From Ascaphus truei (Eukaryota; Chordata; Amphibia; Anura; Ascaphidae), in NCBI GenBank assembly GCA_036426205.1, contig WSYH01000086.1:248001-312000 (forward strand): a stretch of 64,000 nt of DNA. Direction: 5' to 3'. Positions 1-11,300 of this stretch are shown one piece after another. The number at the start of each line of letters is the position of its first letter. Positions within the stretch are counted from its first letter, which is position 1. A model generated the notes under the pieces. The model was not told the origin of the DNA and searched no databases. It saw only the letters and a list, made by a program, of their open reading frames with translations. Made by a program: the position numbers and the translations under genes.

Positions 1-480
1 TGGATGCTGCAGTAACAGCTGTGTGTGGGATTAATACTGGAACAGGAGTATATACTGAATGGTTGGGGTGTAGTGACAGGTGTGTATGTGGGGTACATGT
101 TAGAATAGCTGGGGTGTGTTTGCAGGGTTGGGGTGCAGTAACAGAGCAGTGTATGTGGGTACATGTTGGAATAGTAGGGTCTGCTGCAGTATTTGAGTGC
201 AGTGACAGAGCTGTGTATGTGGGATACTTGTTGGAATAGATTGGGGGGGGGTGCAGGATTGGGGTGCAGTGACAGCTGTGTGTGGCAAAGGGTTAGTATT
301 GCAATTGGGGGTAGAGGTGCAGTAACTGCGGAGCTGTGTGTGGCAGCTGAGCACTGGAATAGTAGGGATGAAGCGCCATAGGTGTGTGTAATTACTGCAG
401 TATGTGTGTTTGTGTGTGGTCAGTACAGGAATAGTAGAGGATGCATTGTGTGTGATTGCTGTGTCACCCTGTCATAGCAA
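1..480. repeat. Degenerate GT-rich minisatellite
   Basis: Units of roughly 55-60 bases recur, each containing a form of gtgcagtgacagctgtgtgtg followed by a tggaatag block. The copies are diverged and vary in length. Short open frames across it are by-products of the repeat and are not called. It lies in the intron upstream of the first visible XPO7 exon. Positions 481-816 hold nothing I recognise. Confidence 0.75.
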
Positions 481-816
481 TCCTTCCCTTATCAGGGGTG
501 TGCAGTGTGCTAATGTGTATGCCCACTTATCTCTGAGCCACACACACACATAATGTGTCCCAGCTCTCTTTCTGCCCTCTCTTCTGATATTCTTCTTAGC
601 GCTTTTACATTCTCCTGTTGCAGGTCCCTCTGATAGCAAAGGTGTTAAAGGTTCAATTACACACATCACTGGGTCACTTTTGGTCCTACATAGAACTGAC
701 TGTCACTAGGTTCTTTGGCTGTATAGGGTTCTGCCCCTTCAGCCAGTGTTGGTGCATCATGCCCTGAGGAATATAGGTATAGTATGAATAACACTGTCCC
801 TGCCTCCCTGTGTCAG

Positions 817-963
817 AGTCTAGCCCAGCTAGAGATCCTGTGCAAGCAGCTGTATGAGACCACGGACACCAGCACACGGCTCCAGGCAGAGAAAGCACTC
901 GTGGAATTCACCAACAGCCCGGACTGTCTGAGCAAGTGCCAGCTGCTGCTGGAGAGAGGGAGC
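817..963 (+). CDS. XPO7: XPO7 exon a (first visible)
   Basis: Starts after tgtcag at 811-816 and ends before gtacgtgag. It encodes [17 protein letters not shown] through LLLERGS (49 codons, phase 0), the first HEAT-like helices and importin-beta N-terminal (Ran-binding) region. A diverged copy of its 3' end lies in the next intron near 1,108-1,165. Confidence 0.93.
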
Positions 964-3900
964 GTACGTGAGGGAGAGACACGGGGAGGGATGAGGGGGA
1001 CCCTTAGAGTGACACTGGGCGGGGGGGGAGAGGGGAGACTGACTGCTGGGCCGGCGAGATGGAAAGACCACTAGGACTGTGCCGGAAACTGCGGCACTTT
1101 CACATCCTGACAGAGCAAGTTTCAGCTGCTGCTGGAGAGGGGGAGAGGGTGTAAGGGACCTGACAGAGGAGACCGCTAGGACTGCCACAGGCGGGAGAGC
1201 AGGGATGGTGACATGACTGTAACACATGGGAGAGCGTTACAACCATCTCCCAAGTGCCGCCAGATGCTAGAAAAACAGGAGGACACCTGACAAATGGAAC
1301 CGCCAAACTGGTACAGTCAGGGACATAAGACAACGACACAAAAGGGGTGGTAGGGAGGGACCCTGACAGCCAGAAGCCGTTTTAACATGGGGAGCGTCAC
1401 TACGAGTGTGACATGAGCAGTATGTTTACACAAGGGGAGGGTGTGTCAGTGTGTGACCCGTCACTTTCTAGTCACTGTGTACTTCCATCCTGTGCTGTAA
1501 TATGTATCTCTCCGAACACATTGGGGGTGGGGACAGAGAGGGACACTGCTCTTTGTATGGGGGGGCGATTTCTCACTTCTCTTTCCCCCTTCAGTCCTCG
1601 TATTCCCAGCTACTGGCTGCCACGTGCCTCACCAAACTGGTGTCACGAACCAGCAACCCCCTCCCACTGGAGCAGAGGATCGATATCCGTGAGTACAAGC
1701 AGCGTGTGACACGTCGGCCCCTCACTCACACTATCCTCACATTGGTCCCCCACCTCTCAGTGACAAATCAGACCAGTATAAGTGTGCTTCAATTGGTAAC
1801 TAACTGCCTTGTGGGGTTTGTCATCTTCACTTATCCTCTTATGTGATCAAACTGTTTGTACGGTAGCAGCAGGGAGAGTGATCATCCAGAGTCTGACCCT
1901 TTACAAGTTTTATTGGCTAATGATGGCAGCGTAATTGGTTTATAGAGATAATGGGTATGCACATTGTTTCTCTATGCAATCCAGAGGTCCTCCTGCCGGG
2001 AGAACCCGAGCGGAGGCCTTTTCCCCCAAAAAAACAAAAACCGTACGAGAGGAACTTGCATGAAAAATCGCCTCATTTAGGGAAAACGTAGGTTTGCAGA
2101 AATGAAACCACTCTTACCTACTGCATTTGAAACGACCTGAGAGACGCCAGAGGCGTAATCCTGTTGATAATCTGCTGATAACGAGATCTTCAACATGAGG
2201 GGTGAATTAAACCTTTCTCTACAGCAGGGGAGCTGATCTCCTGTCTTCAAGACCCCCCTCCAACAAGTCAGGTTTTCAGGATATCCCTGCTTCAGCACAG
2301 TTGGGGCAGTCTACGGGGGTCTTGAGACAGGGAGTTGAGCCCCTCTGCTTTACAGAATGGACAGAATGAGCCATGAGACGGACTCGACAACAATGTTCTG
2401 GAAAAGAAAATGAACCAGACCGTTTACTGGACAGGAGATTTAAGAAATAAACAATAGGCAACATTCATTCAATTCGCCTTAGATCGGGTACGTGGTCACG
2501 CAACTCTTAGGCTATGTCACCCCATACCTTCTATCTGGCTGTCCCGAGTGCCTCCTCGCTCCCCGGCTCACTACATACTGTGATGCGTCAGCCAGCAGGG
2601 GGCTACAATAGGATTGTGATCCCGAGCGGCGACGCGTCACGTGGTGTGCCAGGGAGCCAATCGGAGAGGATCGTTGCTCCTGCCCTGTCCCTGCAACCTA
2701 AGCATTGAAAGCAACTACACTGAACTGTGATCGGTGCTTCCTGTGGCAGGGAGCGCTGCTCCGCTTCCCCCCGCCAGACGGCGCTGCTCCGCTTCCCCCC
2801 GCCAGACGGCGCTGCTCCGCTTCCCCCCGCCAGACGGCGCTGCTCCGCTTCCCCCCGCCAGACGGCGCTGCTCCGCTTCCCCCCACCAGACTAGAAGCCT
2901 CTGCAGAGGTGTCCGATGAACACTGTTGGTAACGGGGGACGCAGGGGGAGCAGAGCGGTCTGGAAGTGCAGTGAGCCCTATGTCTCCCAGCATTGATGGC
3001 CCCGCCCCCCTCTGTCATGGCCACGCCGACCCGTCTTGGCCATGCCCCCCGGGGCCTTAGCCTTACTTAATTTTAAAGGAGTTTAAAAATGTCATACACT
3101 GCTGACCACCCGAAACTTGAAAGAAAAATCTTGGAACTTGGAGTTCAGTACTGTATCTCTTGGCTCCGCAGAATTCCGTATTCCCAGAATAACTTGTCTC
3201 TCGGACGTTACTAATCCCCGTATTTAGGAACTTCTGAAGTGACTTACAGTTTAGTATATCCCGATTTATCTGGGATAAAAGCAAGGCCCAGTGTGAAGTC
3301 CATCTGGGTCAGATCTTCTTTCTCTGGGGTTTATCGCTTCCATGTCTACTATCCTATTATTATGCCGGTCAAGTAAGTCAGAAGGCCCTTTGGGATGCCA
3401 ATGGGGGCTCTGAACCTGGGGTGGACATTTAGAACGTGGTTTCATCTCCTGGTGTTCTAAATTCGATCTTATGGCTGCCTACACAACACAGGCCATCTCA
3501 TGAACCTCCCTGCCATAAAGCACTCTTTGAATTTCTGGGGACAAATCAAAATGTAAGTAAAGATTAACCCACGGCCGACTCTGCCGCGAGTCCGCTTAAC
3601 TCCGGATTTGTGTCAGAAGTCAATATTGGCTGAGAGTAGGAGTCCTTAGCGACGTGTTAAATCGTTCAGTGATGTCCGTTTTTAAGTAATGGTCCCTTAT
3701 CTACTCTCTAGCAGCTCATCCTTTACCACTAGTGATGATATCAAGGGTAAGTTAATGTCCCTTTGGGAAAAGGAATGATGTCAACTTTTTAATTGCTGGA
3801 TGTTTGGCGCAGAGATGGAGGGGGCTCCGCTTCTGTTTTGATCGGACCGACCGCTCCGTTCGAGTGGTTCGTCCGATTTAATTATCTTTATTGGTTCTCT

Positions 3901-4765
3901 GATAAGGTCAGGGTGGGATAAGTGTAAAGACAACACTTTATTGACAAACACTTCCCCATTCAGAGGCCCCGCAGAAATGCAAACGCATTTATTTCCAGGG
4001 TAACGGAAGATGCCAAATCTTTGCTTTTGGTACGTTAGGTTAGTTTAAGGAAGCCGCTTTAATTGCATACTTGTTTTCCTAAATATTTTTTCTCTTTTTT
4101 AAATCTGGCTGCATGAGTTTGAACTTTTTTTTTTAAACACGTCACTGCTATAGGTTTATTGGGGTCCTAGTAGCAACAGGTGCATTTAAAACACAAGGTA
4201 ACTGTGCTCAACTAATCTGATCACTGGATATTATCTATCCTATCTAATAAAGAATCACTTTTGAGCGCATTGACATGTCTTAGACAGGTCTGCAACCCTG
4301 CCTTTCACCATTATCACCTACCATACAGTGCTTCCACTGCAGCAAGGGATTCTGGGAAATTACATGCAAATGAACACTATGTATATACTCACACACGTGT
4401 GTGTGTATATATATATCTATATCTCTCAAATGGAAATATTACTGTATGCTCATTTGCATGCAAACCACCTTTCACCATTATCACCCAGCACGCAATGCTT
4501 CCACTGCAGCAAGGGATTCTAGGAAATGACATGCAAATGAGCACTCAGTGCCACCTTTTGCTTCAAAACCATATAACATGGTCACCTGTCACTTTGTTTA
4601 CCCACCTTTACTTAACTATGTATGTATGACTGACGTACATACGTACACTTTCAGTTATGGTGGGTGAGAGAGGCGACAAAAAACCTCCACCATTGGCCTA
4701 TAGCCAATAAAGAATATCACTTGTGAGCACATTCACATGTCTTAGACAGGTCTGCAACCCTGCCT

Positions 4766-4827
<62 letters not shown>

Positions 4828-5344
4828 AATCACACCTCAGCATCATTCAAATAGGGCAAGTGCACTTATCATACAAAATAATAAGATAATAGAAATACTT
4901 ATCCCAAAGCAAGGTTGATATAGAAGACACAGCACTGCAAGAAATATGGTCAAAATAGATATATTGTATATCAAACAAAATCAACATTTCGGTCCACTAT
5001 GGCAGGGGTGCGCAAACTGGGGGGGGGGCACGGTGCTTACAGAGGCCCCGCGCTCTTTCCCAAAGCATTTAAATTAAATGCTGGAGGAGCACGCAAGGCC
5101 CCTGTTTGTTCCCTTACCTTGTCACCGCGGGATCACATGACGCCGAGTTGCCATGGCAATGCAACGTCACATGATGATGTGATGTTGGAAATGCTGGAGA
5201 CAAGATAAGGGGGAGGGGGGCGCAGACTAAAACGTTTGCAACTTTGAAACCCTGAGGGCTACGGAGCTTAGTCCTTGTTGCCAAGTAAATATACATATAA
5301 AAGAGAGAGAGAAAAGAAGTGCCAGCTCCATAGCATAATAATAC

Positions 5345-5384
<40 letters not shown>

Positions 5385-8300
5385 GTAAATATATTTAAGA
5401 ACAAGAGTGGCCGCCTGGACATGCACTCACTTCAGTATAAAAAAAGCATTCATGGGAGACAATCTGTAAAACTGTCAGGAGCTGTGGGAGGATAATTCAG
5501 CCACACAATATAGCATAGGTGTATGTGGGTGGTGAGTGGCGGATACTTATCCATAGGTGGATGGATGGTGCACCAGAGAGTCCCCTCTGTAACAGCAGTG
5601 AAGGTAGTGATGCCCACAGATGATCTGTGCTCCGTCCTGCACTGTAGGGAAAGTGTCCAAGTATTTCGTATGCAGACCTCCACACTCTGTGTATCTGGTG
5701 CAAGAACACTGCCACAGCAGCCCGTCAGGAGCGCCTCACTTAGCTCTGCTCCACCCGGAAGTTTCCACTGCTCCAACCACCTCGTGTAAAACACAGGCTA
5801 GCAACCTCCGAACAGCTCCCTATCGGCGTAGTGACGTCAGTGCGTCACGACTTTCGACGCGTTTCGTCACGTGAGTGACTTCTTCAAGGAATATACATAT
5901 ATACACATACACACACGTAGCGTGCTCAATCTGTAAGGGCCTGGGTAAATAGGTCCAATGTTCAGCGTTCCCCGGAGGGGGGAATACCTTGAATACAGGA
6001 AAAACAGACACGCACAGCTTGTATAAGAATAATGTATTACCATAGTAAAATAATAACACTCACGTGAGAAAACACCGGCGGGGGCAGGGTAGCACGGGCA
6101 CAAAACACTTTTGGGGCGTTGAAATCCCAGTGGTCCCAGCTGAGGTCTGTACAGCAATTCCTCCGATGTCCGCGTCCTGCACTGAATCCCGAAAGTGACG
6201 TGCGTTCTCGCGCATTTTTAACCAATGTGGATTCCAGGGAGCTAATTGTATAATTGGAATCATATAGGTATTTAAGTAGATGTGAGAGAGAGAGGGCCAT
6301 CATCCCCATACGAAGCAGAGTATGCGAAACGCGTAGGGCTATGAGATAGGCACCCTTGCGGCAGTAAGGAGCCAGACCTTATTCTGACGCCCCTTGTGTT
6401 TTGCGGGCATCAGACCTAAGGAGGAGGAGTGAGATCAGAGAGCGGTAGCTTCACTGTTTGAAGCTGTGGTACCAGACAATAGGACGGAGGCAAACACGCG
6501 CGAGAACGCGTTTTGAAGGGGATTTCGACGCTGCACGAGTCCTTTGTGCCCGTGCTAGCCCGCGTCCACCGGTGTTTTCTCACATCAGAGTGTTGTCGTT
6601 TTTTTACTATTGTAATACATGATTCTTATACAAGCGGTGCTTGTCTGTGTTTTATTTTTATTTTTTTCGTTGGTGCGCTTAAAACCCAGTGAGTTCCAGG
6701 GTTTCGTGTAAGGAAGAAACATTTACATTAAAAAAAAAAAAAAAATAATAAATGACGAGTAGTGTGACTGCCCCATTAATGTCTCCCGCTCCCCTCCCTC
6801 CAGGCAACTATGTGCTGAATTACTTGGCCACGCGACCCAAGCTTGCCGCGTTTGTGACCCAGGCACTGATCCAGCTGTACGCACGCATCACCAAGCTGGG
6901 CTGGTTCGACTGTCAGAAGGAGGACTATGTCTTCAGGAGCGTCATCGTGGACGTGACCCGCTTCTTGCAGGTCAGAGGTTATGCGCCGGCACTCGGCGTG
7001 GGCAGAGAATCGCTGCTTTGACCTCCTTCCCACCCCCCTCCCCCCATGGAGTGTCAGTCTCGCTCCAGCAACCCTTTCCCTGCCCAGCGTGGCTCTATTA
7101 ACCCCTTCCTTGCTCTCCCTAGGACAGCGTGGATTACTGCGTGATCGGAGTCAGTATTTTATCGCAGTTGACCAACGAAATTAACCAGGTGAGCGCCTCC
7201 TCTCCGGAGCAGCCTAGATGCATCGCACTCCCGCGGATAACGCGCCCACACATGGGGGTCCTTAGAACCCAAGAAAAGTTCCCCATTTTATGTTTGTTCT
7301 TTATGTAAAAACCGTACAGAGTCTGTCTTCACCTCTCTAGTTTTTGGACGTCCCCAGTAATATACGGTATACAAACCTATACAACTATTTGTATTGCCTC
7401 ACGAAGCTGCTATAGAATATTTATGGGTTCCTTTGGGGTTGTGGGAGGGAGGCACATGATGGATTTGGGTTTATTTGTGCCCACAGGCGGATGCCACACA
7501 TCCTCTGACCAAGCACCGGAAGATCGCTTCATCCTTCAGAGATTCCTCCCTGTTCGACATCTTCACCCTGTCCTGCAACCTGCTCAAACAGGTACTGTAT
7601 ATAAGGACTGTGCCCCTTGTCATGAACTCTGTATAGAAGGACCGTGGCGGCCTTTAATTCCTTCCCCTCTTTTAAGAACACAAGCTTCCAACATAATCCT
7701 AGGGCCCCCTTTATAAGAACATGAGTTTCCCCTACAGGGGGGTCTGTGTGGGATCTCTCAGGCTTTGGGGAAGTCTCATGTGGGCCTCGGCAGAACTTCT
7801 TATGCTGTGTATGTTGGGGTGTCTGTATTATGGGGTTGTCTCTCTCCCTCAGGCCTCGGGGAAGTCTCTCCTCCTCTCTGACGGCTCTCAGCACGACCTC
7901 CTCATGCAGCTCCTCAAACTCACTCACAACTGTCTAAACTTTGACTTCATCGGCACCTCCACAGACGAGTCATCAGACGACCTGTGTACAGTGCAGATCC
8001 CCACCAGCTGGCGCTCAGGTTAGGCGGTGGCGCGGCCAGAGGGGTACAGGGGAGGGTAAGGAGCCGTAGACTGCCTACCTGTGTACAGTGCAGCCCCCCA
8101 CCAGCTGGCGCTCATGGAGGCGGAGACTTGCAGATTTAGGGGCGGGGGAAAGGTTGTAAGGATGTCGATGTAACACAGCTCGCTCTCTCTCCTTCCAGCC
8201 TTCTTGGACTCCTCCACGCTGCAACTGTTCTTCGACCTGTACCATTCCATCCCCCCCAACTTCTCCCCACTGGTAAGTGCTTACTCAGGGTGGCACTAGA

Positions 8301-11300
8301 TGAGAGTTAACTGCCCATCGCAGAACACACAGTCTGCTGCTGCTTCTCCTCTTCCTGGCTCGCTCTTCCCCTGAAGTTCTTCTCCTGTGTAGATCACTGA
8401 CCTCCCCAATCTGCGACTCTCTCAGGACCTCTCTAGTCTCGTACAGCTTGTTTCACACACTCGCCCTCTCTTTCTCTTCGGTCCTGTCTGGTTCGGATTG
8501 CTCTCAGTATGACCCTCTCTCCCTCTCTCAGGTCCTCTCTAGTCTCGTACAGCTTGTTTCATACACTCGCCCTCTCTTTCTCTTCGGTCCTGTCTGGTTC
8601 GGATTGCTCTCAGTATGACCCTCTCTCAGGTCCTCTCTAGTCTCGTACCGCTTGTTTCACACACTCGCCCTCTCTTTCTCTTCGGTCCTGTCTGGTTCGG
8701 ATTGCTCTCAGTATGACCCTCTCTCCCTCTCTCAGGTCCTCTCCTGCCTGGTACAAATCGCTTCCGTACGACGCTCTCTATTTAATAATGCAGAAAGAGC
8801 CAAGTTCCTCTCTCACCTGGTAGACGGAGTGAAGCGGATATTGGAAAACCCCCAGGTGAGTGGGTGAGGGTTCGTGTGCTACACTTAGATTGTAAGCTCT
8901 TTGGGGCAGGGACTGCTTTCCTATTGTTTTATGTGTGAAACGCATATTCCCATTATGTGTTATGTTATTATGCCACGTGTATTACTGCTGTGACGCGCTG
9001 TGTACCTGGATGGCACTATTTATATAGATATACATGCATATCCCATGGCGAAGGTTCCTGTATATTTTCACACCCCACTTGAACTGGGAGGAAGGGACAG
9101 CGACTGTGTGACCCCCGACACCTACCAGGCGAGCAGTAGGGAGAAGGAGCGGCTCAGTTAGTAAAGGCACTGACTGTAAACAAAGACATTGAATTTGAAT
9201 TGGAGGAACCTGGTTCAATTCCCGGTGTCGGCTCCTTGTGACATTGGGCAAGTCACTTTATCTCCCTGTGCCTCAGGCACCAAAAACATAGATTGTAAGC
9301 TCATCTGTGCATGTACTGTCTGTAATAACTTCTACCGCGCGTTATACTGTAATTGTGCTTTGAGTCTGTGAGAAAAGCCCTATATGAAATAAAGTTATTA
9401 TTTAACCACATAAGGTGCCTTTCCTCATTCCTGCCCCGATCTCTGCACCCATGCACAGGCATGTTCTCATGCATCCCCTGAGTCTGATGTGCATTAGCAG
9501 GCCGTGAGCAGAGATGCCCCTCAACTCCTTCGCTGTCATTCAAGATGTACAAAATGGGGAGAGACGACTTTCTCCCAGGGTAACCTCATTGCCCCAGCAG
9601 TGACCTTTTTCTGGCCCCTCGGGCTAATTTTAACTCCCAGGTGCTTTATTGCCCCCTCTCGCCCCGCAGAGCCTGTCTGACCCCAATAACTACCATGAGT
9701 TCTGCAGACTGCTGGCGCGTCTGAAGAGTAATTACCAGCTGGGGGAGCTGGTGAAGGTGGAGAATTACCCCGAGGTCATCCGACTGATCGCCAACTTCAC
9801 TGTCACCAGCCTACAGGTACCACGGGGCAGTGACATAAACACACCCGTATATATATATATATATCTATATATCTATAACACACACACACGTCCTATGTGT
9901 CTTGTTCCCCCAGCACTGGGAGTTTGCCCCCAACTCTGTGCATTACCTCCTGAGCCTGTGGCAGCGCCTGGCTGCGTCGGTCCCCTACGTGAAGGCGACC
10001 GAGCCACATCTCCTTGAGACGTATACGCCGGAGGTGACAAAGGCTTACGTCACCTCACGCCTGGAGTCTGTGCACATCATCCTCAGGTACCGGGGCACGC
10101 AGGGTTCAGCACCACCTCCCTCTCATGGGCGACGCAAGCATCTCCTTATTCCCGCTCACGGGCAGGGCCCGCATTACCTGGTGTCTGTTTGCGCTTGTTT
10201 GTCCTTATTTGGGATGCCATTCTGTGTCTGTAATGTATATAATTCTTGTCCCCCATTGTGCCGCGCTGAGGAATATGCGGCTGTTTAGAAATAAATGCTA
10301 ATAATAAAATCTCCCACACCGGATTCCTATAAGATAATAGGGTCAGAAGAACATCCTGATCATGGGATAAGGGAGAACCTTAAGCAGAGGATTCCTATAA
10401 CTTAATACAGTAGGCAGCGCCTCTGTCTTATGGGATAAGGAATGAAGGATAGAAGACGGGGCACCCGGATTTGAAAATAACACAATAATTTAATAAAGCC
10501 GACACAACGTTTCGACCAGAATGGTCTTTAAGTGTAAGTGTCATTCTGGTCGAAACCTTGTGTCGGCTTTATTAAATTATTGTGTTATTTTCAAATCCGT
10601 GCCCTGTCTTCTATCCTTCATTTCGTACTTTGGATGGGATGCAGCCTTTCGTTCATTGATGGGAGCGCCGGTAACTGCAATTTATTTGCTTTGGTGTGCA
10701 GCACTTATCTTATTGTCGTTATGGGATAAGAGGGCATCTCTCACATGGGGTTATTATAAATGAATAAGGTTGGCATGGAACACCAGGACAATACACCGGA
10801 TCAAAGCATCAGACATGACAAGAGTGAAATGAAGGACGTTTATTCCAGCCGGAGCCAGCAGACACGGCATAATACACAAACAGAGCTATCACTCTGCAAA
10901 GCAGGGGTTACAGTGGGAGTCCTAGCTATCTAGGTGCTGGGTGCTACTCCGTTAGGCTTACGGGTACTTCCATGTCCGTAAGGGTTTCAGGCCTTCCAGA
11001 CCTTTCACAATAGCCGTTTCAAATGTCCCACTCGCCAGCGTCAGTCCCAGTATCTCCAGCAATGCTCCACGGAGATACAGCAGCAAGCCAGAAATCCCAG
11101 GGCACAGAGCAAGTTTCAATTTCCCGCTTGGGTCGGCCCCGATCCTCATTCTGGGGTGTCTCCAGCAATGCCTCGGAGCGCACCGCTTAGTTACACGCCG
11201 ACTCCAGGAAGGTCTGGGGCTCAGATCAGCTCCTCTTCACATAGTTTCTCCCTTAATAGAAAAGCATCGAAGACGGGGTTGCAAGCATTCATAGAGCGGA

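Noticed and set aside
2705..3024. Protein-coding frames across the GC-rich block
   Set aside because: They come from the five-unit 28-bp minisatellite, which is open in several frames on both strands.
9145..9225. tRNA gene
   Set aside because: A and B boxes are present, but there is no acceptor or anticodon stem pairing. It continues into a CORE-SINE body.
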